A DNA stretch of 64,000 bases from Pristionchus mayeri (Eukaryota; Nematoda; Chromadorea; Rhabditida; Neodiplogasteridae). Made by a program: the position numbers and the translations under genes. The stretch is from positions 7,812,001 through 7,876,000 of the forward strand of contig BTRK01000001.1 in the NCBI GenBank assembly GCA_036245805.1, read 5' to 3'. The notes below the pieces were generated by a model, which was not told the origin of the DNA, did not search any database, and saw nothing but the letters and a program-made list of their open reading frames with translations. Position 1 is the first letter of the stretch, and the number at the start of each line of letters is the position of its first letter. This document shows positions 29,501 through 39,312 of this stretch, in pieces.

Positions 29501-32500
29501 CCTCTCACTTGCCTTCGGGATACTAAGTTGTTCGAAATGATACGCTACCCGTCATTCCCTTATAACGTTATTTCCCCAGTCCGTTCACCCTCTCACCTCC
29601 CCTCCCGTCTCTCCTCACCTCCGCTATCCCTCTCACTTGCCTTCGGGTTACTAAGTTGTTCGAAATGATACGCTACCCGTCATTCCCTTATAACGTTATT
29701 TCCCCAGTCCGTTCACCCTCTCACCTCCCTCCCGTCTCTCCTCACCTCCGCTATCCCTCTCACTTGCCTTCGGGATACTAAGTTGTTCGAAATGATACGC
29801 TACCCGTCATTCCCTTATAACGTTATTTCCCCAGTCCGTTCACCCTCTCACCTCCCCTCCCGTCTCTCCTCACCTCCGCTATCCCTCTCACTTGCCTTCG
29901 GGTTACTAAGTTGTTCGAAATGATACGCTACCCATCATTCCCTTATAACGTTATTTCCCCAGTCCGTTCACCCTCTCACCTCCCTCCCGTCTCTCCTCAC
30001 CTCCGCTATCCCTCTCACTTGCCTTCGGGATACTAAGTTGTTCGAAATGATACGCTACCCGTCATTCCCTTATAACGTTATTTCCCCAGTCCGTTCACCC
30101 TCTCACCTCCCCTCCCGTCTCTCCTCACCTCCGCTATCCCTCTCACTTGCCTTCGGGTTACTAAGTTGTTCGAAATGATACGCTACCCGTCATTCCCTTA
30201 TAACGTTATTTCCCCAGTCCGTTCACCCTCTCACCTCCCCTCCCGTCTCTCCTCACCTCCGCTATCCCTCTCACTTGCCTTCGGGTTACTAAGTTGTTCG
30301 AAATGATACGCTACCCTCATTCCCTTATAACGTTATTTCCCCAGTCCGTTCACCCTCTCACCTCCCCTCCAGTCTCTCCTCACCTCCGCTATCCCTCTCA
30401 CTTGCCTTCCGGTTACTAAGTTGTTCGAAATGATACGCTACCCGTCATTCCCTTATAACGTTATTTCCCCAGTCCGTTCACCCTCTCACCTCCCTCCCGT
30501 CTCTCCTCACCTCCGCTATCCCTCTCACTTGCCTTCGGGATACTAAGTTGTTCGAAATGATACGCTACCCGTCATTCCCTTATAACGTTATTTCCCCAGT
30601 CCGTTCACCCTCTCATCTCCCCTCCAGTCTCTCCTCACCTCCGCTATCCCTCTCACTTGCCTTCGGGATACTAAGTTGTTCGAAATGATACGCTACCCGT
30701 CATTCCCTTATAACGTTATTTCCCCAGTCCGTTCACCCTCTCACCTCCCCTCCCGTCTCTCCTCACCTCCGCTATCCCTCTCACTTGCCTTCGGGTTACT
30801 AAGTTGTTCGAAATGATACGCTACCCGTCATTCCCTTATAACGTTATTTCCCCAGTCCGTTCACCCTCTCACCTCCCTCCCGTCTCTCCTCACCTCCGCT
30901 ATCCCTCTCACTTGCCTTCGGGATACTAAGTTGTTCGAAATGATACGCTACCCGTCATTCCCTTATAACGTTATTTCCCCAGTCCGTTCACCCTCTCACC
31001 TCCCCTCCCGTCTCTCCTCACCTCCGCTATCCCTCTCACTTGCCTTCGGGTTACTAAGTTGTTCGAAATGATACGCTACCCATCATTCCCTTATAACGTT
31101 ATTTCCCCAGTCCGTTCACCCTCTCACCTCCCTCCCGTCTCTCCTCACCTCCGCTATCCCTCTCACTTGCCTTCGGGATACTAAGTTGTTCGAAATGATA
31201 CGCTACCCGTCATTCCCTTATAACGTTATTTCCCCAGTCCGTTCACCCTCTCACCTCCCCTCCAGTCTCTCCTCACCTCCGCTATCCCTCTCACTTGCCT
31301 TCGGGTTACTAAGTTGTTCGTAATGATACGCTACCCGTCATTCCCTCATTAGATTATCTCACCTCCGCTCTCCCACCTCCCCTCCCCTCCCCTCTCTCCT
31401 CCGTTATCCATTTCACCTCCGCTCTCCCTCTCACTTGCCTTCGGGTTACTAAGTTGTTCGAAATGATACGCTACCCGTCATTCCCTTATAACGTTATTTC
31501 CCCAGTCCGTTCACCCTCTCATCTCCCCTCCAGTCTCTCCTCACCTCCGCTATCCCTCTCACTTGCCTTCGGGATACTAAGTTGTTCGAAATGATACGCT
31601 ACCCGTCATTCCCTTATAACGTTATTTCCCCAGTCCGTTCACCCTCTCACCTCCCCTCCCGTCTCTCCTCACCTCCGCTATCCCTCTCACTTGCCTTCGG
31701 GTTACTAAGTTGTTCGAAATGATACGCTACCCGTCATTCCCTTATAACGTTATTTCCCCAGTCCGTTCACCCTCTCACCTCCCTCCCGTCTCTCCTCACC
31801 TCCGCTATCCCTCTCACTTGCCTTCGGGATACTAAGTTGTTCGAAATGATACGCTACCCGTCATTCCCTTATAACGTTATTTCCCCAGTCCGTTCACCCT
31901 CTCACCTCCCCTCCCGTCTCTCCTCACCTCCGCTATCCCTCTCACTTGCCTTCGGGTTACTAAGTTGTTCGAAATGATACGCTACCCATCATTCCCTTAT
32001 AACGTTATTTCCCCAGTCCGTTCACCCTCTCACCTCCCTCCCGTCTCTCCTCACCTCCGCTATCCCTCTCACTTGCCTTCGGGATACTAAGTTGTTCGAA
32101 ATGATACGCTACCCGTCATTCCCTTATAACGTTATTTCCCCAGTCCGTTCACCCTCTCACCTCCCCTCCCGTCTCTCCTCACCTCCGCTATCCCTCTCAC
32201 TTGCCTTCGGGTTACTAAGTTGTTCGAAATGATACGCTACCCATCATTCCCTTATAACGTTATTTCCCCAGTCCGTTCACCCTCTCACCTCCCTCCCGTC
32301 TCTCCTCACCTCCGCTATCCCTCTCACTTGCCTTCGGGATACTAAGTTGTTCGAAATGATACGCTACCCGTCATTCCCTTATAACGTTATTTCCCCAGTC
32401 CGTTCACCCTCTCACCTCCCTCCCGTCTCTCCTCACCTCCGCTATCCCTCTCACTTGCCTTCGGGATACTAAGTTGTTCGAAATGATACGCTACCCGTCA

Positions 32501-35500
32501 TTCCCTTATAACGTTATTTCCCCAGTCCGTTCACCCTCTCACCTCCCCTCCAGTCTCTCCTCACCTCCGCTATCCCTCTCACTTGCCTTCGGGTTACTAA
32601 GTTGTTCGTAATGATACGCTACCCGTCATTCCCTCATTAGATTATCTCACCTCCGCTCTCCCACCTCCCCTCCCCTCCCCTCTCTCCTCCGTTATCCATT
32701 TCACCTCCGCTCTCCCTCTCACTTGCCTTCGGGTTACTAAGTTGTTCGAAATGATACGCTACCCGTCATTCCCTTATAACGTTATTTCCCCAGTCCGTTC
32801 ACCCTCTCACCTCCCCTCCCGTCTCTCCTCACCTCCGCTATCCCTCTCACTTGCCTTCGGGTTACTAAGTTGTTCGAAATGATACGCTACCCTCATTCCC
32901 TTATAACGTTATTTCCCCAGTCCGTTCACCCTCTCACCTCCCCTCCAGTCTCTCCTCACCTCCGCTATCCCTCTCACTTGCCTTCCGGTTACTAAGTTGT
33001 TCGAAATGATACGCTACCCGTCATTCCCTTATAACGTTATTTCCCCAGTCCGTTCACCCTCTCACCTCCCTCCCGTCTCTCCTCACCTCCGCTATCCCTC
33101 TCACTTGCCTTCGGGATACTAAGTTGTTCGAAATGATACGCTACCCGTCATTCCCTTATAACGTTATTTCCCCAGTCCGTTCACCCTCTCATCTCCCCTC
33201 CAGTCTCTCCTCACCTCCGCTATCCCTCTCACTTGCCTTCGGGATACTAAGTTGTTCGAAATGATACGCTACCCGTCATTCCCTTATAACGTTATTTCCC
33301 CAGTCCGTTCACCCTCTCACCTCCCCTCCCGTCTCTCCTCACCTCCGCTATCCCTCTCACTTGCCTTCGGGTTACTAAGTTGTTCGAAATGATACGCTAC
33401 CCGTCATTCCCTTATAACGTTATTTCCCCAGTCCGTTCACCCTCTCACCTCCCTCCCGTCTCTCCTCACCTCCGCTATCCCTCTCACTTGCCTTCGGGAT
33501 ACTAAGTTGTTCGAAATGATACGCTACCCGTCATTCCCTTATAACGTTATTTCCCCAGTCCGTTCACCCTCTCACCTCCCCTCCCGTCTCTCCTCACCTC
33601 CGCTATCCCTCTCACTTGCCTTCGGGATACTAAGTTGTTCGAAATGATACGCTACCCGTCATTCCCTTATAACGTTATTTCCCCAGTCCGTTCACCCTCT
33701 CACCTCCCCTCCCGTCTCTCCTCACCTCCGCTATCCCTCTCACTTGCCTTCGGGTTACTAAGTTGTTCGAAATGATACGCTACCCGTCATTCCCTTATAA
33801 CGTTATTTCCCCAGTCCGTTCACCCTCTCACCTCCCCTCCCGTCTCTCCTCACCTCCGCTATCCCTCTCACTTGCCTTCGGGTTACTAAGTTGTTCGAAA
33901 TGATACGCTACCCGTCATTCCCTTATAACGTTATTTCCCCAGTCCGTTCACCCTCTCACCTCCCCTCCCGTCTCTCCTCACCTCCGCTATCCCTCTCACT
34001 TGCCTTCGGGTTACTAAGTTGTTCGAAATGATACGCTACCCTGCATTCCCTCATAACGTTGTTTCCCCTCTGCCCTATCACCTCCTTTCACCCTCTCACC
34101 TCCCCTCCAGTCTCTCCTCACCTCCGCTATCCCTCTCACTTGCCTTCGGGTTACTAAGTTGTTCGTAATGATACGCTACCCGTCATTCCCTCATTAGATT
34201 ATCTCACCTCCGCTCTCCCACCTCCCCTCCCCTCCCCTCTCTCCTCCGTTATCCATTTCACCTCCGCTCTCCCTCTCACTTGCCTTCGGGTTACTAAGTT
34301 GTTCGAAATGATACGCTACCCGTCATTCCCTTATAACGTTATTTCCCCAGTCCGTTCACCCTCTCACCTCCCCTCCCGTCTCTCCTCACCTCCGCTATCC
34401 CTCTCACTTGCCTTCGGGTTACTAAGTTGTTCGAAATGATACGCTACCCTCATTCCCTTATAACGTTATTTCCCCAGTCCGTTCACCCTCTCACCTCCCC
34501 TCCAGTCTCTCCTCACCTCCGCTATCCGTCTCACTTGCCTTCCGGTTACTAAGTTGTTCGAAATGATACGCTACCCGTCATTCCCTTATAACGTTATTTC
34601 CCCAGTCCGTTCACCCTCTCACCTCCCTCCCGTCTCTCCTCACCTCCGCTATCCCTCTCACTTGCCTTCGGGATACTAAGTTGTTCGAAATGATACGCTA
34701 CCCGTCATTCCCTTATAACGTTATTTCCCCAGTCCGTTCACCCTCTCATCTCCCCTCCAGTCTCTCCTCACCTCCGCTATCCCTCTCACTTGCCTTCGGG
34801 ATACTAAGTTGTTCGAAATGATACGCTACCCGTCATTCCCTTATAACGTTATTTCCCCAGTCCGTTCACCCTCTCACCTCCCCTCCAGTCTCTCCTCACC
34901 TCCGCTATCCGTCTCACTTGCCTTCCGGTTACTAAGTTGTTCGAAATGATACGCTACCCGTCATTCCCTTATAACGTTATTTCCCCAGTCCGTTCACCCT
35001 CTCACCTCCCTCCCGTCTCTCCTCACCTCCGCTATCCCTCTCACTTGCCTTCGGGATACTAAGTTGTTCGAAATGATACGCTACCCGTCATTCCCTTATA
35101 ACGTTATTTCCCCAGTCCGTTCACCCTCTCATCTCCCCTCCAGTCTCTCCTCACCTCCGCTATCCCTCTCACTTGCCTTCGGGTTACTAAGTTGTTCGAA
35201 ATGATACGCTACCCTCATTCCCTTATAACGTTATTTCCCCAGTCCGTTCACCCTCTCACCTCCCCTCCAGTCTCTCCTCACCTCCGCTATCCGTCTCACT
35301 TGCCTTCCGGTTACTAAGTTGTTCGAAATGATACGCTACCCGTCATTCCCTTATAACGTTATTTCCCCAGTCCGTTCACCCTCTCACCTCCCTCCCGTCT
35401 CTCCTCACCTCCGCTATCCCTCTCACTTGCCTTCGGGATACTAAGTTGTTCGAAATGATACGCTACCCGTCATTCCCTTATAACGTTATTTCCCCAGTCC

Positions 35501-36507
35501 GTTCACCCTCTCATCTCCCCTCCAGTCTCTCCTCACCTCCGCTATCCCTCTCACTTGCCTTCGGGATACTAAGTTGTTCGAAATGATACGCTACCCGTCA
35601 TTCCCTTATAACGTTATTTCCCCAGTCCGTTCACCCTCTCACCTCCCCTCCCGTCTCTCCTCACCTCCGCTATCCCTCTCACTTGCCTTCGGGTTACTAA
35701 GTTGTTCGAAATGATACGCTACCCGTCATTCCCTTATAACGTTATTTCCCCAGTCCGTTCACCCTCTCACCTCCCTCCCGTCTCTCCTCACCTCCGCTAT
35801 CCCTCTCACTTGCCTTCGGGATACTAAGTTGTTCGAAATGATACGCTACCCGTCATTCCCTTATAACGTTATTTCCCCAGTCCGTTCACCCTCTCACCTC
35901 CCCTCCCGTCTCTCCTCACCTCCGCTATCCCTCTCACTTGCCTTCGGGTTACTAAGTTGTTCGAAATGATACGCTACCCATCATTCCCTTATAACGTTAT
36001 TTCCCCAGTCCGTTCACCCTCTCACCTCCCTCCCGTCTCTCCTCACCTCCGCTATCCCTCTCACTTGCCTTCGGGATACTAAGTTGTTCGAAATGATACG
36101 CTACCCGTCATTCCCTTATAACGTTATTTCCCCAGTCCGTTCACCCTCTCACCTCCCCTCCCGTCTCTCCTCACCTCCGCTATCCCTCTCACTTGCCTTC
36201 GGGTTACTAAGTTGTTCGAAATGATACGCTACCCGTCATTCCCTTATAACGTTATTTCCCCAGTCCGTTCACCCTCTCACCTCCCCTCCCGTCTCTCCTC
36301 ACCTCCGCTATCCCTCTCACTTGCCTTCGGGTTACTAAGTTGTTCGAAATGATACGCTACCCGTCATTCCCTTATAACGTTATTTCCCCAGTCCGTTCAC
36401 CCTCTCACCTCCCCTCCCGTCTCTCCTCACCTCCGCTATCCCTCTCACTTGCCTTCGGGTTACTAAGTTGTTCGAAATGATACGCTACCCTGCATTCCCT
36501 CATAACG
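2492..36507 (+). repeat. 34-kb satellite array, 128-bp monomer, higher-order structure
   Basis: A head-to-tail array with a basic unit of 128 bp (for example TTCGGG at 2881 and again at 3009), by estimate about 265 copies. Each unit holds TTCGAA, the palindrome ATAACGTTAT and a long C+T-rich, G-poor half. Common sub-variants differ in CTCCAG/CTCCCG, GGTTAC/GGATAC, CGTCATT/CTCATT and a 127-bp form. A longer unit of about 140 bp containing CATTAGATTATC recurs about 21 times (near 4440, 4969, 5231, 6141, 7558, 8590, 10391 and on to 34192). Rare marker variants show block duplication: CCCTCACACTTG at about 12925 and 14985, and CACCTTCGCTATC at about 19590 and 24860. Long open frames inside it are repeat by-products. 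Confidence 0.97.
34036..34110 (+). repeat. Copy of the array's terminal variant inside the array
   Basis: The sequence reading CCTGCATTCCCTCATAACG followed by a divergent tail occurs here and again at 36488-36540, where it ends the array. The inner copy returns to ordinary monomers. This indicates that the right edge of the array was once about here and the array later grew or duplicated past it. Confidence 0.8.
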
Positions 36508-36682
36508 TTGTTTCCCCTCTGCCCTATCACCTCCTTTCACTCGCTCACCTCCCCTCAGTCCCCCTTCACCCGACCACCCACTAACTTTCCTTCCTCCCTC
36601 CCCGCTCTCCCTCCCCCGGCTGAACTCGCGCGCACCCTCGCTCCGCTCTACTTAACCGCAAAAGGAGGAGAGCTCCCTAACT
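36508..36682 (+). other. C/T-rich satellite-derived spacer
   Basis: Degenerate pyrimidine-rich sequence follows the last satellite unit and decays into unrelated sequence before the tRNA-like element. A short open frame here is an artefact of low complexity. I see no gene. Confidence 0.6.
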
Positions 36683-36754
36683 GTCATCGTGGCCGAGTGG
36701 TGTGCGTGCTTGTCTCGCTATCCTGAGGTCGCGGGTTCGATCCCCGCAGCTGCC
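36683..36754 (+). ncRNA. tRNA-like sequence with Pol III A and B boxes
   Basis: An A-box TGGCCGAGTGG at 36690-36700 and B-box GGTTCGATCCC at 36734-36744 sit at tRNA spacing. The T arm is perfect (GCGGG, 7-base loop, CCCGC, 36731-36747). The acceptor arms pair at only about 4 of 7 positions and the anticodon arm is weak, so this is a tRNA-derived pseudogene or SINE head rather than a working tRNA. It sits between the satellite and the 3' reading frame of the retrotransposon. Confidence 0.65.
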
Positions 36755-36787
36755 CAGTGTCTTTTGCCAGCCTCTCTCTGACTCTGA

Positions 36788-38170
36788 CCGCTGGCTACAT
36801 CCACATTTCTGAGACGGACTGGCCGAAAAAGTGCGGACGCGTCATCAAATATCGAGACGAAAGAGTATAAAGAAGGGACAAGTAATACTGCTGCGACTAT
36901 AGTGAGAGCAGATGACGGATTAGAGAATGGGCGTGAGGCCAATAAGAGAATTGTGCAGTGGGATCGATTGCGATTAGTTCCTAGAGATGAGAAGGAAGTG
37001 GATGTCTGTAGTGTGGAATGGAAACCTGAAAAGACAAAGAAAGTGAATGATGTTCATTCCAGTGTCTCCATCGCGAAGTCGTCGCCATTGCACCCAGACT
37101 ATCGATGTGGAAGGGAAGCATGTATCGGTCGTCCGATGGCTGAATTTTTCAAGGACGGCAAGTCTGTGGACCTCACTGGAACCTTTTTCACCTCTATGAG
37201 GTGTGGGTCGATACTTGATGTGTCGAGGGAGTCGCCAAATCTGACTAAGCTAGAGCTCCAGAAGGAGGCCAAAAGGAGAACACTCGCCAAGAACGTTTCC
37301 CTTGCCAACATCAAGCTGGCGTACAAGAATGCACTCTGCATCTGTGCATTGGCAGCGGCTGCCAGGGTCAACGATGACGTATCGCAAGTGATCATCGAAG
37401 GAGAAGACGAATCGATGAACAAGGCTGTGTCTGAGGTGCTCCTGGGCGGAGAAAGCAGTGGAATGAAGAACTCCGAAGTTCTCGAATTCCGTCCTATGGG
37501 CTCGATCATCTCGAGTGAAGGAAGGAATGGAGTGTTCGAGTACCACAAGTATGCAGATGGCCCAGATATTATGAAGAAGCTGGAAGAGATAGAGAGGGAA
37601 GAGGCTATCCCGAAGACTGTCTTCATTCTGCTGGACAGATCTCTATCGATTGAGGATCTGGATGAGCTCAAGTCCTACTGTGAGGAGATCAGCAAGAGAG
37701 TGGACTCGACCTTTTATGTGTCGTGTGACATATTGCCCCTGGCTAAAGATGATTCAGTGATGGAGGAGATGAAGGAGCAGATGAAGTGGCTCCTCTCCTG
37801 GTACTCTGAGAAACCGGAGAAGGTTGTGATTGTGAGCAGCATCAGCTGCGTTTTATTCGACATCTACCCACTCGTCACCGTATTCGAGCTGGCGGGCGGA
37901 GAGTCGGTCCTTCTCTTCGAGGGAGCTGTACAGTACCTTGTTGATGGAAGGGACTTCCGACTCGATGCCGTTCGATACAAGGAGAGAGCAGCAGTGAGGA
38001 GACCATACAGCCACAGATCGAACCAGGAATACCTGCAGGAGGGGAATCTCACCGTGGACGTGGACATGGTCGCGGAAGCTGGACATCAAGACCTGCCGGA
38101 CTTTCGAGACCCGCCGTACCACCGAGACACGAAGCAACCTCCGGAGCCTGCTACCCCTGCGGTTCCATGA
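36788..38170 (+). CDS. Unrecognised 3' reading frame of the retrotransposon
   Basis: The frame is open from 36788 to TGA at 38168-38170 (460 codons). It has no ATG near its start: the first in-frame ATG is at 37136. It may therefore be the tail of a longer polyprotein cut off by the satellite, or be translated from a spliced message. The N-terminal third is basic and polar. The middle is helical and Ala-rich. Around 37600-37950 there are alternating hydrophobic strands and helices resembling an alpha/beta fold. The C terminus is Pro-rich. I see no RT, integrase, zinc-knuckle or transmembrane signature and do not recognise the family. Another frame continues open across the stop toward the purine tract, so a late frameshift is possible. 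Composition is codon-like throughout, so I think it is or was coding. Confidence 0.6.
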   Translation, partial: PLATSTFLRRTGRKSADASSNIETKEYKEGTSNTAATIVRADDGLENGREANKRIVQWDRLRLVPRDEKEVDVCSVEWKPEKTKKVNDVHSSVSIAKSSPLHPDYRCGREACIGRPMAEFFKDGKSVDLTGTFFTSMRCGSILDVSRESPNLTKLELQKEAKRRTLAKNVSLANIKLAYKNALCICALAAAARVNDDVSQVIIEGEDESMNKAVSEVLLGGESSGMKNSEVLEFRPMGSIISSEGRNGVFEYHKYADGPDIMKKLEEIEREEAIPKTVFILLDRSLSIEDLDELKSYCEEISKRVDSTFYVSCDILPLAKDDSVMEEMKEQMKWLLSWYSEKPEKVVIVSSISCVLFDIYPLVTVFELAGGESVLLFEGAVQYLVDGRDFRLDAVRYKERAAVRRPYSHRSNQEYLQEGNLTVDVDMVAEAGHQDLPDFRDPPYHRDTKQPPEPATPAVP

Positions 38171-38251
38171 AACACCAGAAGAATGGATGCCCGAAGCGAT
38201 TCAAGGGCACCAAGGAGTTCGATATCAAGGAGTGAGGACACTCCATTATCC

Positions 38252-38260
38252 GGAGGGGGG
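38252..38260 (+). promoter_or_regulatory. Polypurine tract
   Basis: GGAGGGGGG lies two bases before the right LTR start (TGTACTAT at 38263). This is the expected position for the plus-strand primer of reverse transcription. Confidence 0.8.
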
Positions 38261-38262
38261 CA

Positions 38263-38918
38263 TGTACTATAGGGGTACCCCAGTCGTTATTTATACCCCA
38301 TGCTGTGAATAATTATATAATAATTCAAGATTTCGAATAGAAATATATTTATGTCAGAGTTATATCTAATTTAATATTCCGAGCGAATTTGTTGTTCCGC
38401 CTATGTAAGTAACGGCATTTAGTCCACAATGTCTACAGTAATATCCTCGGACTCGATTATTTATTGCCACTTATTGCGAAACGGGTTTTGCCCGTTGCTT
38501 GTTCGTTCTGTTTGTTTTTGCCTCGAGATTATTGATTTTTGTTTGTGTCAAATAATTTATAAAATTGTTCCTTCCACTCCGCCTTACATTCTGAGTTTCG
38601 TCGGGAAGCGGTTTACTCGGGGTAGTTTTCGCTTTTCCGTCGGCGTCTCTTCTCGAACATTTCCTTTCGCTCTTGTCTTGATTTCTTGATTTCTTGATTT
38701 CCTCTTTGTTTTCTTCTTGCACTGACTGTGGCAGCAGTGTGTTCTAGTAACTGTGGCAGTTACTCACTAGTTGTGGCAACTAGTGGAGTCGTTGTGGCAA
38801 CGACTGGCATTTCTTACTGAGTGGCTCAGTAAGGGGTGTGTCATTTGCGCTCTGTGCAGGCATTAGGTTCTCAACTCGCGAGTAATAAGGGACACCTAGA
38901 AACCTGGCATAGAGTACA
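38263..38918 (+). repeat. Right LTR, complete, 656 bp
   Basis: It begins TGTACTATAGGGG and ends AGTACA, bounded by the purine tract on the left and non-element sequence on the right. Its last 414 bases match window positions 1-421 nearly exactly. Confidence 0.93.
38723..38838 (+). other. Five TGG-triloop hairpins (right LTR)
   Basis: Same cassette as at 223-339. Here the first hairpin is better paired because CTG..CAG is intact around the TGG loop. The other four stems are the same. Confidence 0.85.
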
Positions 38919-39312
38919 TTTGTACACGGCGGAGATCGAACAATTGGGAAAAGCTGTTATTCAAGGGTGTTATCTTATTATCGAGACATGGAACCATCTG
39001 GTCGTGCAAACATTTTTTCACCAAGAATGTTTTCATTTTTTTCAATCCAAGGGACAATAATGGATTACGAAATAAAGATCATAGATCAAAAATCATTAAC
39101 CTGGTTGTTGGCCCCCGTTCCTCGCGGATTGCTCGCACTCAACGACGACGAAGATGACGTCATCTGGAAATGGAATCACCATGCACTAGATCTAGCACTA
39201 CCGCACATCAGCCCCAAGGCTCTGGAATGGCAACTCCAAAAACACTCAAGCTCGGTTAGTTTCAGCGATGAGAGAGTAGGGATCAGATAGATCAGAGATC
39301 AAAGATCAATAC

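Larger units (their letters stand above)
1..38918 (+). mobile_element. Giant LTR retrotransposon with internal satellite (left end off-window)
   Basis: The first 421 bases repeat at 38505-38918, so the window opens inside the left LTR and the element ends at 38918. The order is LTR, leader, gag, a 34-kb 128-bp satellite, a tRNA-like sequence, an unknown 3' reading frame, a polypurine tract and the right LTR. LTR ends are TGTACT and AGTACA, the usual TG..CA form. The two LTRs differ over their shared part only by a 7-bp indel and about three substitutions, which suggests a fairly recent insertion or homogenisation. I found no protease, reverse transcriptase, RNase H or integrase sequence; the satellite occupies that place. 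The element looks non-autonomous. The superfamily cannot be fixed without pol. The target-site duplication cannot be checked because the left flank is outside the window. Confidence 0.88.

Noticed and set aside
2492..36507. CRISPR-like array
   Set aside because: Units are contiguous 128-bp satellite monomers with no variable spacers, in a eukaryotic genome.
36718..36942. Minus-strand 74-codon frame with a C-terminal AGIEPATSG-like end
   Set aside because: This peptide is the classic antisense translation of a tRNA T arm; it reflects the tRNA-like sequence at 36683-36754.
37099..37671. 190-codon minus-strand frame
   Set aside because: Shadow of the plus-strand 3' frame of the retrotransposon; Ser/Leu-rich antisense composition.
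38967..39290. Plus-strand 107-codon frame right of the LTR
   Set aside because: Trp-rich and plausible by eye, but it has no splice or start support and lies antisense to the 3' part of the Neuralized-like gene.
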